In this document: in pieces, positions 1-9,900 of the stretch
Numbering within the stretch: position 1 is the first letter of the stretch
How the letters are laid out: the number at the start of each line of letters is the position of its first letter
Source of the DNA: Chitinophagaceae bacterium
Lineage (GTDB): Bacteria; Bacteroidota; Bacteroidia; Chitinophagales; Chitinophagaceae
Reading direction: 5' to 3'
Assembly: GCA_903642275.1 (NCBI GenBank)
Contig: CAHJWK010000008.1
Location: 1 to 64,000 of the forward strand
DNA length: 64,000 nt
Made by a program: the position numbers and the translations under genes
The notes under the pieces: generated by a model
What the model saw: the letters and a program-made list of their open reading frames with translations, nothing else
Told to the model about the DNA's origin: nothing
Database searches by the model: none

Positions 1-1
1 T

Positions 2-554
2 TATTGGTACTATGTGTGTAATCCTTTTGGGGTCTATGCGCCGAACTGGGTTAAATGATGGTTTACATGTTTATATAACATGTTGTTCCATTCTGTTTTG
101 GTTAATATGCCAAAGGAATGAGACGCTGTATTGTCAAAATTGGTTTCGCCCAACTCCTGCGTTTTTTTTATGGCTGATGATATTCGCTGCGGCTTTTATT
201 GCATTTGGGTTTATTACGCGACCAATAGCAGGCATTTCAAAAGATCATGATACGCCGGCATGGGTTGGCATCTGTATCGGCATAAGCATACTTGTATTTT
301 TTTTATTGATTTTTATAGCTGATATAAACGGTAAAGCGAAGTGGTTTAATATCATAAGGCCTGCCGGCACAAGCACGCTTACCTGTTATTTAATTCCTTA
401 CTTACTGTATTCAATTATGTACCTGTTTAGATTTAATTACCCGGAAATTTTTAATCAGGGCATTGGTGGCATCATCCGTTCTTTGGCTGTTTCGTTTATC
501 GTGATTTTTATAGCAAGGTTTTTAGAAAAAAAATACCTAAGGCTTAAAATATAA
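2..554 (+). CDS. DUF5009-type membrane acyltransferase-like protein, C-terminal part
   Basis: This is the 3' part of a polytopic membrane protein cut by the window edge. Several hydrophobic helices are visible, and the segment with GISKDH followed by PAGTSTLTCYLIPYLLY resembles the C-terminus of DUF5009/COG4299 proteins (heparan-alpha-glucosaminide N-acetyltransferase-like). The reading frame from position 3 is open to the stop at 552-554. However, bases 2-55 read in the neighbouring frame give NPFGVYAPNWV, which fits the family pattern better than the in-frame translation. A frameshift near 52-58 is therefore possible. Substrate unknown. It converges on the esterase gene, with a shared terminator between them. 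Confidence 0.55.
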   Translation, partial: IGTMCVILLGSMRRTGLNDGLHVYITCCSILFWLICQRNETLYCQNWFRPTPAFFLWLMIFAAAFIAFGFITRPIAGISKDHDTPAWVGICIGISILVFFLLIFIADINGKAKWFNIIRPAGTSTLTCYLIPYLLYSIMYLFRFNYPEIFNQGIGGIIRSLAVSFIVIFIARFLEKKYLRLKI

Positions 555-615
555 TTGCTGAATCCTTCAACGTTTTACATCAACTAAAAAGGCTTAAGCG
601 TTAACATATAAAATA

Positions 616-647
616 AAACAGGCTTACTATTGTTGGTAAGCCTGTTT
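616..647. terminator. Bidirectional intrinsic terminator
   Basis: A perfect 12-bp stem (AAACAGGCTTAC / GTAAGCCTGTTT) encloses an 8-nt loop between two convergent genes. The A-run on one side and T-run on the other suit termination in both directions. Confidence 0.8.
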
Positions 648-667
648 AACATAAGAATATTAAGTTC

Positions 668-1519
668 CTATTTTTTCTTTTTATTATTAGAAAGCATCCA
701 CTGGTAAATATTCATTCCATTCTCAGTATAATTAGGGTCGCTTGCTTTGGTCCAGCAATCATGACCGTCGGTTGACCATAAAGTAAGCTTTGCAGGAATA
801 TATGGGTCATAATTATTAATGTATTGTACATAATCAATGCTGTACCATGACGGTACTGTACCATCATCATTATTATGAAATGCCCACACTGCAACAGAGT
901 CTTGTGCAATGGCTTGAGCTTTTTGTGTTGTAGGATATGACGCACCAGCCATAGGAACAATAGCGGTAATGCGCTTTCCATAATTCCAGGCATAATCCCA
1001 AACACCACCGCCGCCCATGCTTAAACCAACTACATACAGCTTTTCATAATTAAGCCTGTACTTGTTTATGGCGTAGTTAAGCATGTCGTTAATATCAGAA
1101 GGTTGCGGCCATCCCTTAAACTGGGGTGATAAAACGATAAACTGGTAAGTAAGACCGTTAACCACAAAATTTTCCGGAAACTGGCTTGTGGCAATTAAAT
1201 GCGGAATTGAATTGTCTGCTACAATTGGCAAGCTTAATTGAGAACCATCACCGAGCTCACCCTGACCATGCAAAAATATTATTAAAGGAAATTTTTGTGT
1301 TGGATGCGCTGCGTAATGCGCAGGCAAAGCTTCAAGAAAACCTCCGATGTTCGCATCTATATTACGCGTAATAGCAGTTTGTATGGGAAGGCTGGTTTCA
1401 GTGTAAGAGTTTTCAATACCTGAAGCACTTACAGGAAGTGAAGTCAGGTCTTCTTTTTTACAGGAAGCGATTAATATGATCCAAAAAAAAGCAACAGCAG
1501 TTAGTACTTTGTTCTTCAT
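668..1519 (-). CDS. Secreted/lipoprotein alpha/beta-hydrolase (predicted esterase or peptidase)
   Basis: The protein has 283 residues and a lipoprotein signal ending in IASC, with lipidated Cys20, so it is probably anchored at the cell envelope. The alpha/beta-hydrolase fold is indicated by the oxyanion segment IIFLHGQGE (about 80-88), the nucleophile elbow GLSMGG (Ser167), an acidic residue in NNDDGTVP (Asp218/219) and the catalytic His253 in DGHDCW. This layout matches the COG4099/dienelactone-hydrolase group of PHB-depolymerase-like esterases. Substrate is not predictable; family members cleave carbohydrate esters or other ester bonds. It is monocistronic, ending at the shared terminator. 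Confidence 0.75.
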   Translation of the reverse strand: MKNKVLTAVAFFWIILIASCKKEDLTSLPVSASGIENSYTETSLPIQTAITRNIDANIGGFLEALPAHYAAHPTQKFPLIIFLHGQGELGDGSQLSLPIVADNSIPHLIATSQFPENFVVNGLTYQFIVLSPQFKGWPQPSDINDMLNYAINKYRLNYEKLYVVGLSMGGGGVWDYAWNYGKRITAIVPMAGASYPTTQKAQAIAQDSVAVWAFHNNDDGTVPSWYSIDYVQYINNYDPYIPAKLTLWSTDGHDCWTKASDPNYTENGMNIYQWMLSNNKKKK

Positions 1520-1705
1520 AAATAAGAGGAGTTTATTTAAATTTTAGAAAGCCGAGCATTTGCAAAAACCGCGCTAAGAATTTTTTGGGATATATAAATG
1601 ACAATATTATTAGAAAATAATGCTGTGATTATAATTTTTATAGCTGCGGGTGGTACTATAGAACTAATTCAAAAATTTTTTAAATTATTTTAAACAACCC
1701 CGGCA

Positions 1706-2149
1706 TTATTTTATCCTGTAAAAATTCATAGTCTTTCCAAATAACCTGATTATATAGAATCCTCTTACACTTAAATTTTGAGCATCATTTAGCCATACGG
1801 TTGCGTCCCATGTTCTACCTGAACTTGCATCATAAATTTTTCCGTTTACCCATTTATCTTGCCGGGAATTATACACAAGACCAGATAATATATCAGCCCC
1901 AACTATCTTTCTGTTACGTAAATCTTTATCAGGATTATTCATATCAAGTCTTTGTTCAACCGGAGTTATAGTATCATAATCATCATGAAACCATAACACT
2001 TTTGCTTTAAACAAATTATTTTGTTTATACACTTCAACAATTAAATTTTTTTCTTCTGATTCCCATTTGCCTAAAACTGCGTCTGGAATATTTTGGGCAT
2101 GTACAATTACATTAAATAAAAAACAGCAGGTCAACAACACAAATTTCAT
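1706..2149 (-). CDS. DUF2147 domain secreted protein
   Basis: A Bacteroidota-type DUF2147 protein of about 147 residues: LGKWESEEKN near the start of the mature protein, then conserved segments around GADILSGLVY, IYDASSGRTWDA and the C-terminal VRGFYIIRLFGKTMNFYRI. I start it at the ATG at 2149, because that start gives a clean signal peptide (MKFVLLTCCFLF...VHAQ). The upstream in-frame Met at 2239 would add 30 residues with no family resemblance. Mature protein is probably periplasmic or outer-membrane associated; molecular function of the family is unknown. Confidence 0.75.
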   Translation of the reverse strand: MKFVLLTCCFLFNVIVHAQNIPDAVLGKWESEEKNLIVEVYKQNNLFKAKVLWFHDDYDTITPVEQRLDMNNPDKDLRNRKIVGADILSGLVYNSRQDKWVNGKIYDASSGRTWDATVWLNDAQNLSVRGFYIIRLFGKTMNFYRIK

Positions 2150-2369
2150 AATCACTATGCCAGAAAGTTTACTTAAATAGTTTTGATGATAGTATGCAAA
2201 GCTTAAACCATGGATTAAATGCAGGCAAGATAAATTCAATCTGCAATAGTATTACATAAGATTTATTCTGATTGTTACTAAACATTTAAAGATAATCAGC
2301 GATTAACCGCAGGTTAATTTGTTTGTAATTTGCTTTTGGTAATATTGATCATTATTCATTAATTAAACT

Positions 2370-2650
2370 ATAGGAATCAATGGTCATGAGCCTGATTTAA
2401 AAAATGCACAGTATGAAGCTGACCAGATTAATAAAGCAACTACAGCATTATTAAAAATTGCACCGGGTGCAGGGTCTTATATTTCTGAAAGCAATTATTT
2501 TGAACCTGACTGGCAGCAATAATTCTGGGGTTCTAATTATAAAAATTGTTGCAGGTAAAAAAGAAATATGATCCTGATGGTTTATTCTTTGTACATCATG
2601 GCGTGGGCAGTGAAAAATGGAGTGCTGATGACTTTACAAAACTTGCTTAG
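2370..2650 (+). pseudogene. Remnant of FAD-linked oxidase C-terminus (BBE/berberine-bridge domain)
   Basis: Two short reading frames together rebuild the C-terminal BBE domain of a berberine-bridge-like FAD oxidase. From 2373 one frame reads GINGHEPDL, then KIAPGAGSYISESNYFEPDW, and hits an in-frame TAA at 2520-2522 directly before FWGSNY. After a one-base shift near 2545 another frame reads KKKYDPDGLFFVHHGVGSE to a TAG at 2648-2650. These are the typical conserved blocks of the family. The FAD-binding N-terminal part is absent upstream. The cupin gene starts 3 bases later. Confidence 0.8.
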
Positions 2651-2653
2651 TAT

Positions 2654-3151
2654 ATGAAAAATGCTGCATTTTACATAAACCATTTACAATTACAGCCGCA
2701 TCCTGAAGGTGGCTATTATAAAGAAACGTATCGCTCAACACAAAATATTCCTGCTGCTGCATTATATAATTTTGATGGTGAACGATGTTATTCTACAGTT
2801 ATTTATTATTTACTTGAACAAACAGATTTTTCTGCATTTCACAAAATTAAAAGCGATGAGTGCTGGCATTATTACGCAGGCGATGTTTTATTGATTCATG
2901 TTTTATATAATGATGAAAACTATAAATGCATTAAGTTAGGTTCAGCGATTGATAAAGATGAAATGCTCCAATTCGTTGTTCCTGCAAACACATGGTTTGC
3001 CGCTGAATGCGCTGAAGAAAGTTTATTTGTTTTAACTGGTTGTACAGTTGCTCCGGGTTTTGATTTTGCTGATTTTGAAATGGCAGATAAAAAAAACTTG
3101 CTGCAGGTATTTCCGCAACATAAATTCATTATTGAAAGAATGTGCCGCTAA
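2654..3151 (+). CDS. Cupin_5 (DUF985) family protein
   Basis: A 165-residue single-domain protein with the DUF985 cupin signature: LQPHPEGGYYKETYRS at the N-terminus, CYSTVIYYLL, SDECWHYYAGD in the beta-barrel core, and the closing FVLTGCTVAPGFDFADFE. Cupin_5 proteins are small soluble beta-barrels of mostly unknown role, some suspected of sugar-nucleotide or small-molecule binding. The start lies 3 bases downstream of the dead oxidase remnant and has no obvious ribosome binding site. A TfoX-like gene follows 25 bases downstream, so the two may be co-transcribed. Confidence 0.85.
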   Translation: MKNAAFYINHLQLQPHPEGGYYKETYRSTQNIPAAALYNFDGERCYSTVIYYLLEQTDFSAFHKIKSDECWHYYAGDVLLIHVLYNDENYKCIKLGSAIDKDEMLQFVVPANTWFAAECAEESLFVLTGCTVAPGFDFADFEMADKKNLLQVFPQHKFIIERMCR

Positions 3152-3176
3152 AATTGTCATTTTTTAAGTTCATTAT

Positions 3177-3557
3177 ATGATTAATGAAAACCTTACCAAT
3201 CGCGTTCGTGAATTGTTAGCTGATGTTAATAAAGTGGAAGAAAAGAAAATGTTCAGCGGCATCGCCTTTATGGTTGATAATAAAATGTGTGTTGCAGTTG
3301 GTAATAACAGAATTTTATGCCGCATTGATCCTGGATTACACAATGAATTGGTTGAGAAACCAGGTTGTATTTCAATGATGATGAAAGGAAAAGATTTGCA
3401 AGGTTATGTTTATGTAACAGAAGACAATCTGAAGACAAAAAAGATCTCGAATATTGGGTGGGGCTTTGCATTAGATTATAATCCAAGAGCACAAGCATCA
3501 AAGAAAAAACAAGCGGGCAAAAAGAAAGCCGTTGCAAAAATTAAACAAGGTAAATGA
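3177..3557 (+). CDS. TfoX/Sxy N-terminal domain protein
   Basis: A 126-residue protein with the TfoX_N fold: an N-terminal helix, KKMFSGIAFMVDNKMCVAV, LCRIDP, then MMMKGKDLQGYVYV. The C-terminus is a lysine-rich tail (KKKQAGKKKAVAKIKQGK) that could contact nucleic acid. TfoX in gamma-proteobacteria activates competence genes, but stand-alone TfoX_N proteins in Bacteroidota are uncharacterised, so a competence role should not be assumed. It overlaps the terminator that separates it from the convergent peptidase gene. Confidence 0.8.
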   Translation: MINENLTNRVRELLADVNKVEEKKMFSGIAFMVDNKMCVAVGNNRILCRIDPGLHNELVEKPGCISMMMKGKDLQGYVYVTEDNLKTKKISNIGWGFALDYNPRAQASKKKQAGKKKAVAKIKQGK

Positions 3558-3574
3558 ATTCATTTGCCTTTTTT
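3547..3574. terminator. Intrinsic terminator between convergent genes
   Basis: AAGGTAAATGAA / TTCATTTGCCTT form a nearly perfect stem (one G-T pair) followed by a T-run. It includes the stop codon of the TfoX-like gene and precedes the 3' end of the convergent M3 peptidase. Confidence 0.65.
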
Positions 3575-3594
3575 AATTCAATATTTATTGTTGA

Positions 3595-5313
3595 TTATAA
3601 TCTATCCATCTCTTCCTTCACAAACTCCATTAATGTTTTTATATGCTCCGGCGATAAATCAAACTTTAAACCTGCAGCTGAATATAATTCAGGAAGTGTT
3701 TTTGTACCACCCAAACTCAATGCCTTGATATAGTTATCCAATGCCTGTTTTGGGTTCTTTTTATATTGCATCCATAAACCGACAGCGCCCAATTGAGCAA
3801 TACCATATTCAATATAATAAAAAGGAACTTCAAATAAATGCAGTTGCCTTTGCCAGCTTATTTCCCTGTATTCTTCAAATCCACTATAATCAACAGTATT
3901 AGTTGAAAATTCATTTAAGATATTTACCCATGCTTCAGTTCTTTCGTTAACATTATGTTGTGGATGTTCATATACCCAATGCTGAAATTTATCAATCGTT
4001 GCAATCCATGGAAAAATAGTTATTACTCTTTCAAGCTGATGTTCTTTTGCGCGTTTCAAATCTTCAGCATTATCAAAAAAAGTATTCCACTTATCCATTG
4101 TTAAAAGCTCCATACCCATGCTTGCTACTTCCGCAATCTCCATGGGATATTCTTTGAATGCACTTAGCTCCAATGGATGCGCAAGAAAAGAATGTACAGC
4201 ATGGCCGCCTTCATGCACCATAGTTGTTACATCATCCATTTGCCCTGCTGCATTCATAAAAATAAATGGCGCACCACTTTCCGCTAACGGACAATTATAA
4301 CCACCCGGCGCTTTGCCTTTGCGGCTTTCTAAATCTAAATGCCCAAGCTCATGCATCTTTTTTAAACAATCAGCAAAAAATGGATTTAGTTCTTCAAAAC
4401 ATTGTTCAGATTTTTCAAGTAATTCTTTACCTGTATTAAAAGGATGCAACGGCTCAATGTTTTCAGGCTCGGCTTCTGTATCCCATGGTCTCAAAACATC
4501 AAGCCCTAATTTTTCTTTTTTATGTTGATTGATTGTTGAAACCAATGGCAGCACATGCAGCTTCACGGCTTCATGAAACTGGAAGCAATCTTCCTTAGTA
4601 TAATCAAAGCGCCCCATTTCAACAAACTTATAATCACGATAATTTTCAAAGCCTGCATTTCTTGCAACCTGGTCACGTTTTGTAACCAGCGTTGTATACA
4701 ACTCATTCAAAGCATCTTTATCCTTTTTTCTGCGTTCCTGAATTTTGCGCCATACTTCTTCACGCAAATTTCTGTCGTGTTCCTGTAAAAATTTTGATGC
4801 CTGCTGCAATGTGTATTCTTTATCTTTTACTTCAACCGTCATTGCGCCGGTTATAACACCATATTGTTGCTGCATTACACTTAGCTCTGCCTGCAGCGGA
4901 ATGTTTGCTTCCCGAAACAATTCGATATTCTTTTTTACACTACGCAGGTATGTAAAATATTTTTGCTTATCCAGTTCATTTGTAGATGGTGAGTTGATAA
5001 GTTTCTTGTTCAGCAAGTCTGCATACGGCTGAATCTTCGGCTGAATATCCATGCAGAAAAAAGTAAATGCTTCTTCTAAAGATTTATCAGTAGTATCACA
5101 TGTCATTTTAATTTGTCGCCAGCATGCGTCTTCACTTACTACAGATTCAAGCTCACTCATATCTTTCAGCCATTGCTCAAAATTTTCTTTTGAATCAATA
5201 TCCCTGTCTAATAAATTTTTAAAGAAAGGTTCTAAACTATCCCATGTTGTTACTTTAAAATCTTCAGAAACAAAATGGCGTTTTGTTTTTTGTATATCAG
5301 CTGTCAATTGCAT
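3595..5313 (-). CDS. M3 family oligoendopeptidase (PepF-like)
   Basis: A cytoplasmic zinc metallopeptidase of 572 residues, within the usual PepF/oligoendopeptidase F range. The zinc motif HEGGH is at His367-Glu368-His371, and the third ligand is likely Glu395 in MEIAEVAS. Upstream, APGGYNCP and FIFMN match the M3 active-site vestibule, and a C-terminal YYIEYGIAQLGAV helix is characteristic. No signal peptide. The expected role is cleavage of short peptides during intracellular peptide turnover. The next minus-strand gene upstream starts 81 bases away. Confidence 0.92.
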   Translation of the reverse strand: MQLTADIQKTKRHFVSEDFKVTTWDSLEPFFKNLLDRDIDSKENFEQWLKDMSELESVVSEDACWRQIKMTCDTTDKSLEEAFTFFCMDIQPKIQPYADLLNKKLINSPSTNELDKQKYFTYLRSVKKNIELFREANIPLQAELSVMQQQYGVITGAMTVEVKDKEYTLQQASKFLQEHDRNLREEVWRKIQERRKKDKDALNELYTTLVTKRDQVARNAGFENYRDYKFVEMGRFDYTKEDCFQFHEAVKLHVLPLVSTINQHKKEKLGLDVLRPWDTEAEPENIEPLHPFNTGKELLEKSEQCFEELNPFFADCLKKMHELGHLDLESRKGKAPGGYNCPLAESGAPFIFMNAAGQMDDVTTMVHEGGHAVHSFLAHPLELSAFKEYPMEIAEVASMGMELLTMDKWNTFFDNAEDLKRAKEHQLERVITIFPWIATIDKFQHWVYEHPQHNVNERTEAWVNILNEFSTNTVDYSGFEEYREISWQRQLHLFEVPFYYIEYGIAQLGAVGLWMQYKKNPKQALDNYIKALSLGGTKTLPELYSAAGLKFDLSPEHIKTLMEFVKEEMDRL

Positions 5314-5394
5314 AATTCAATTAAAAATTTAAAAGTCAAAATTTAAAATAGTGAGACTTTGAATGTTAATTATTCATTGTTCAGCATTCACTAT

Positions 5395-6027
5395 TCATTT
5401 CTTCAGGTTTTTTTTCTTAGCAGCTTGGGGTTCGCTGTCTGTTATTTTATCTTCAGTTTCCGGAACAGGTTCAGCTTTTTTTGCTCTTGCAGCTTTCGTT
5501 TTTTTTGATTCTGCTCCCGTTACAGCAGGCTTTCCTATTGGCTCTTCAACAGCAGGTTTACTTTCAGGTTGTTTATTCGGGTCATGTTTCTTATCTTCCT
5601 GTTTATCTGTGGTATCATTTTCATCATCTTCATCAGCAGGTTCTTCACTCAGTTTGATTTCAATATCATTTTTTTTCAACACATCAAACCATTTAATCAT
5701 CTTCTTCATATCACTTGCATACACTCTTTCAAAATCCATGTTTGGATACACTTTTTCAAAGTAAAATTTTACAGCCTTTGCATCTTTTTCACCAGGCAAA
5801 GCATCGCTGTTATTTTGCATGGCATGAAATACATCAACGAGATTTACATTATCACTTTCTGTATAAACTTCAATGCTTTCAAGATGCGAAAAATTATGTA
5901 CGCGTGAAGAAACAAAGCGTGTATTTTTATCATCTAACGAACGTACAATAGCACCATCAGCTTTGCTTGCAATCAATTCAAACAATCCCGGTAAACCTGT
6001 AACAGAAACAAGTTTGCTGTATTCCAT
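5395..6027 (-). CDS. DUF5606 domain protein
   Basis: A 210-residue Bacteroidota-specific protein. The N-terminal 100 or so residues carry the DUF5606 pattern (LVSVTGLPGLFELIASK, VRSLDD, the block around ESIEVYTESD and LVDVFHAMQ). A predicted short helical part around VYPNMDFERVYASDMKKMIKWF follows. From about residue 127 the protein is low-complexity, first acidic (PADEDDEND), then Pro/Ala/Lys-rich, ending KKKNLKK, so the C-terminal third is probably disordered. Function unknown. The spacer towards the peptidase gene is made of A/T-rich repeated words. Confidence 0.8.
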   Translation of the reverse strand: MEYSKLVSVTGLPGLFELIASKADGAIVRSLDDKNTRFVSSRVHNFSHLESIEVYTESDNVNLVDVFHAMQNNSDALPGEKDAKAVKFYFEKVYPNMDFERVYASDMKKMIKWFDVLKKNDIEIKLSEEPADEDDENDTTDKQEDKKHDPNKQPESKPAVEEPIGKPAVTGAESKKTKAARAKKAEPVPETEDKITDSEPQAAKKKNLKK

Positions 6028-6108
6028 AAATTTTTTTTGAGGGCTGCAAGATAAAATAATTGAAGTTATTGAACACTTAAACTATAACGTTTTAAATATT
6101 CCCAACCT

Positions 6109-6116
6109 TATCTTTG
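6109..6116 (+). promoter_or_regulatory. Bacteroidota -7 element (TATCTTTG) before comB
   Basis: The octamer fits TAnnTTTG and ends only 5 bases before the comB ATG, so initiation about 7 bases downstream would give a leaderless or nearly leaderless transcript. No convincing -33 element is visible. Confidence 0.35.
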
Positions 6117-6121
6117 ACAAC

Positions 6122-6844
6122 ATGCCGCAAAAGCCTTTTTTGCACACATTACTTTCTCCGCGCCTGCTGGATTTATATGATGTAAAAGATAGTATTGTTG
6201 TTATTATTGATGTGTTTCGCGCCACATCTACTATTGCAACAGCTTTATATAATGGTGCCAAAAAGGTGGTGCCGGTATCTGGTGTTGAAGATTGTATCGC
6301 CATCGGTAAAAAATTAGAAGCCATTACTGCGGGCGAACGTGATGGAAAAATAATTGAAGGTTTGCAACATGGCAATTCACCAGCTGAATATCACCGCAGT
6401 TTTATTGAAGGCAAGACATTGGTGCTTACAACAACCAACGGCACAAAGCTTTTACATATGGCACTTGAAAGAGATGCTGAAAAAGTTATTACCGGTTCTT
6501 TCCCCAATCTATCTGCTGTTTGTCACCATCTCGCTTCATCTAATAAAAATGTTATACTCGGTTGTTCGGCATGGAAAGACAGGTTTAATCTTGAGGACAC
6601 GTTATTTGCCGGTGCCGTTATCAGCCAGGTAAAAAAATACTTTACCATACATTGTGATAGCAGTTTAATGGCAGAAGATATGTATCAACTGCATTGCAAA
6701 AACATTTACTCATTCATAAAAAAAACTACACACTGGCACCGGCTCGCTGGTTACGGATTAGAGAAAGACCTTGAATATTGTGTTACAGAAAATGTAGCTG
6801 ATATACTGCCGGTTTACAAAGACGGCGCTTTAATAATACATTAA
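6122..6844 (+). CDS. comB: 2-phosphosulfolactate phosphatase family protein (ComB)
   Basis: A 240-residue member of the ComB family, which dephosphorylates 2-phosphosulfolactate to sulfolactate in coenzyme M-type sulfonate synthesis. Visible signatures are VIIDVFRATST near residue 27, ITAGERDG, GNSP, VLTTTNGTK and GCSAWKDRF followed by LEDTLFAGA. The family is common in Bacteroidota that do not make coenzyme M. No comA, comC or sulfonate genes lie nearby, so the physiological substrate here is uncertain. It is divergent from the DUF5606 gene. Confidence 0.85.
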   Translation: MPQKPFLHTLLSPRLLDLYDVKDSIVVIIDVFRATSTIATALYNGAKKVVPVSGVEDCIAIGKKLEAITAGERDGKIIEGLQHGNSPAEYHRSFIEGKTLVLTTTNGTKLLHMALERDAEKVITGSFPNLSAVCHHLASSNKNVILGCSAWKDRFNLEDTLFAGAVISQVKKYFTIHCDSSLMAEDMYQLHCKNIYSFIKKTTHWHRLAGYGLEKDLEYCVTENVADILPVYKDGALIIH

Positions 6845-6887
6845 TTTTTAACGTTTTAACAAACTTCTTTTACTCGCTGCTTTGATT

Positions 6888-6895
6888 TATTTTTG
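6888..6895 (+). promoter_or_regulatory. Candidate -7 element (TATTTTTG) before the SNF2 gene
   Basis: The octamer matches TAnnTTTG and lies 68 bases upstream of the proposed TTG start of the helicase. No clear -33 TTG at standard spacing. Confidence 0.35.
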
Positions 6896-6962
6896 CAGCT
6901 TGCTTTTTTCAGAACGCTGCTGTGCAAAAATCTGAAATTGTAAACATAAAATCTGAAATTGA

Positions 6963-9900
6963 TTGGCTTTACCACATTTAATTAAATACATATACAATAA
7001 CGGAACGGATGAAGTTATCCGTCGTGGAAAAAAAATTTTCGCATCAGGTTATACTGAAATGATAGAGCATGATGTGCTGCTTGGCTCAATTACGTTTCGT
7101 GTACGGGATGATGCCTATAACACTTATTATAAAGTGTATATAAACCGTTATAATAATGTTCAGACTTTGTCACTACGCTGCAGTTGCCCGTATAATTTAG
7201 GCGATATATGCAGGCATGAAGCGGCAGCGTTGTTCCGTTTGCAGGAGATGGTTGATAATAACCAGTTAGGCGAAGAGCAAAGCGATTACAACCAGCAGCA
7301 CACGGTTGTAAAAATGAAGCAGCTTGAAATTCGCACACTGCGTTTACTTTCTGCGCCGGATGCCATACCAGAAGCTGAAAATTATTTGCGTGGCAGTAAG
7401 GCCAATATTCTTGAAGCGGCGAATGATGTTGTAAAAGCGGATTTAAATTTTGATAATAAAAATTATTCGTTGCTGATACGACGTAACGAGGAAAGAAATT
7501 TTGATACAAGCTGCAATTGCAACAGCGAAACAAAGCACCCGCTATGCATTCATAAAACAATTTTATTACTGCAGTTGCTAAACAGTTATGGCCCGGGATA
7601 TTTTGAAACTATCAGCAATAAAGACCGCGATAAAAACAAGTTGCTTGCATTGTATGGTTATTCAATGAATGATAATATTGAAGGCAAGTTTGAATTTACA
7701 TACCGCGATGGAAAGCCCTTTTTGCGTGTACTTGATCCCACCATAAAACGCGTTACTGCGCCTGCGGCTGAGACCAAAAAGCCTTTTTACATGCCGCAAC
7801 CACAAAAAGAAATTGTGGTTGAAGATAAAGCAGAAGAAGTATTAACCTATCAAAAGCTTGGTGTTGTTTTAAGATATGATGCGCAGCAATATCCATACGT
7901 TCAATGCGATGTTATAAAAGGTGAAGCTGATGAAGCTGCAAAACAATTCATTGAAAAAACAGAGCGGCTTGATTTAACCAAGTTTGTAAATACAGAAGAT
8001 GTTTCTGAAGATGATAAAATGCTGGTTCAAAACCTGCGCAAAGTATTGCCATCAGAAGTTACGAGATATCTTAACCGAAATTCGCCCTTTAGCGGCATTT
8101 GGGAGAACATTATTCAACAACATAATGAGGAATTGCATGAAGAAACACGACATCTTATCATTGAATATCTTCTTCCGAAATATAAAAAAATTTTTGCTGA
8201 TATAAGTGAAAGCAATTTTGCGTTTACACTGCCGGAAAAGAAAAGTTTCATAACGTCTAATCTGCGGCCTGCTGTTTTATCCAATCAATATATACAACCT
8301 CAATTTGCTATTGCTTTTAATGATGGCAGATATGAGGTAAGCTGCTTTGCAAAATTGCTGGATGCTGTTGTGCCGGTTGAAAAAAACAGTATTGCATCGC
8401 CACTGATTTTTAAATATGAAAATACTTTTTATCTGTGGCAAAACACGGAAGAAGTTTTGCTTGCAGAACGATTTTTAAAACGTGATAAAATTGTTGTGGA
8501 TGAAGATGATTGGAACAAACAACTGGTTGAATTTATTCTTCCGCTTACCAAAAAATATGATGTACAATTTAGCGGAATACAGAAAGAAGAATTGCGTAAT
8601 ATAAAGCCGGAAATGAAACTCATCATCAAAGAAAAAGGCGATTATCTTTTGTTTCAGCCTTTCTTTGATTATAATGGTTATGCCGTTAAGCAGGAAGATA
8701 AAGAACGCATTATGGTGCCAAGTGCAGGCAAGCTGGTTATCATTCACCGCAATGCAGAAGCGGAAAGAGTTTTAATTAAAAAGATTGAAAATTTACATTC
8801 ATCATTTATACATACAGATAGCGAAACACTTGCATTAAAAGGTAATGATGTTTTAAAGAACAACTGGTTCTTTTTATTTGCTGATGCAGTTAAGGAAATG
8901 AATGTGCCGGTGTATGGCTTTGATGCTTTAAAAAAGTTTCGCTTTAACACTGCAAAGCCATCAACAAAAATATACATAAGCAGCAACACAGATTGGTTTG
9001 ATGCAAAGATTGATATTCATTTTGGCGACCAGAAGATATCGGTTGATGATGTAAAAAAAGCATTGGCAAACAAGCAACAATTTGTGCCGTTGCAGGATGG
9101 AACACTTGGTATTTTACCAGAAGACTGGATTAGACGTTATTCAATGTTATTTGCTGTTGGAGAAAATAAAGCTGGCAACATTAAGCTTAGCAAATATCAT
9201 TTTGGTGTTATTGAAGAGTTGTATGCGCAGCGTAATGAAGAAGAACTATTTTTTAAACTGGAAGAAAAATATGAACGCTTAAAAGAACATCATACTGTAA
9301 AACAAATTGAGCCGCCACAACATCTGCAAAGTATATTGCGGCCTTACCAGGCTTCAGGTTTTCAATGGCTGAATTATTTAAGCGAAGTAAGCTGGGGTGG
9401 CATTCTTGCAGATGATATGGGTTTAGGCAAAACGGTTCAGGCATTATCGTTCCTGCATCATTTTAAGGCTACGTATAATAAATTAAGAGCGCTGGTTGTA
9501 TGTCCGACTACATTAATGTTTAACTGGGAAAATGAAATAAAAAAATTTACGCCTTCCCTAAAATGGTACATACATCACGGCAGCGGAAGAATGCAGCAAA
9601 TGGAATTGTATGCAAACACAGAAATAATTATTACTACATACGGAACGCTTCGCAGCGATATACAATTGTTTACAGCATCTGCATTTGATTATGTTATTTT
9701 AGATGAAAGCCAGGCAATAAAAAATCCGCAAAGCAAAGTAACCAAAGCCGCAAGTTTACTGGATGCAAAAAACCGTTTGTGCATGAGCGGAACACCATTA
9801 CAGAACAATACATTTGATATGTATGCGCAAATGAATTTTTTGAATCCGGGCATGTTGGGCAGCATGGAATTTTTTCGCCAGGAATTTGCTATACCAATTG

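Noticed and set aside
712-1008. A 98-codon minus-strand frame inside the esterase gene.
   Set aside because: Shadow of the esterase in another frame; the esterase has a full catalytic triad and signal peptide.
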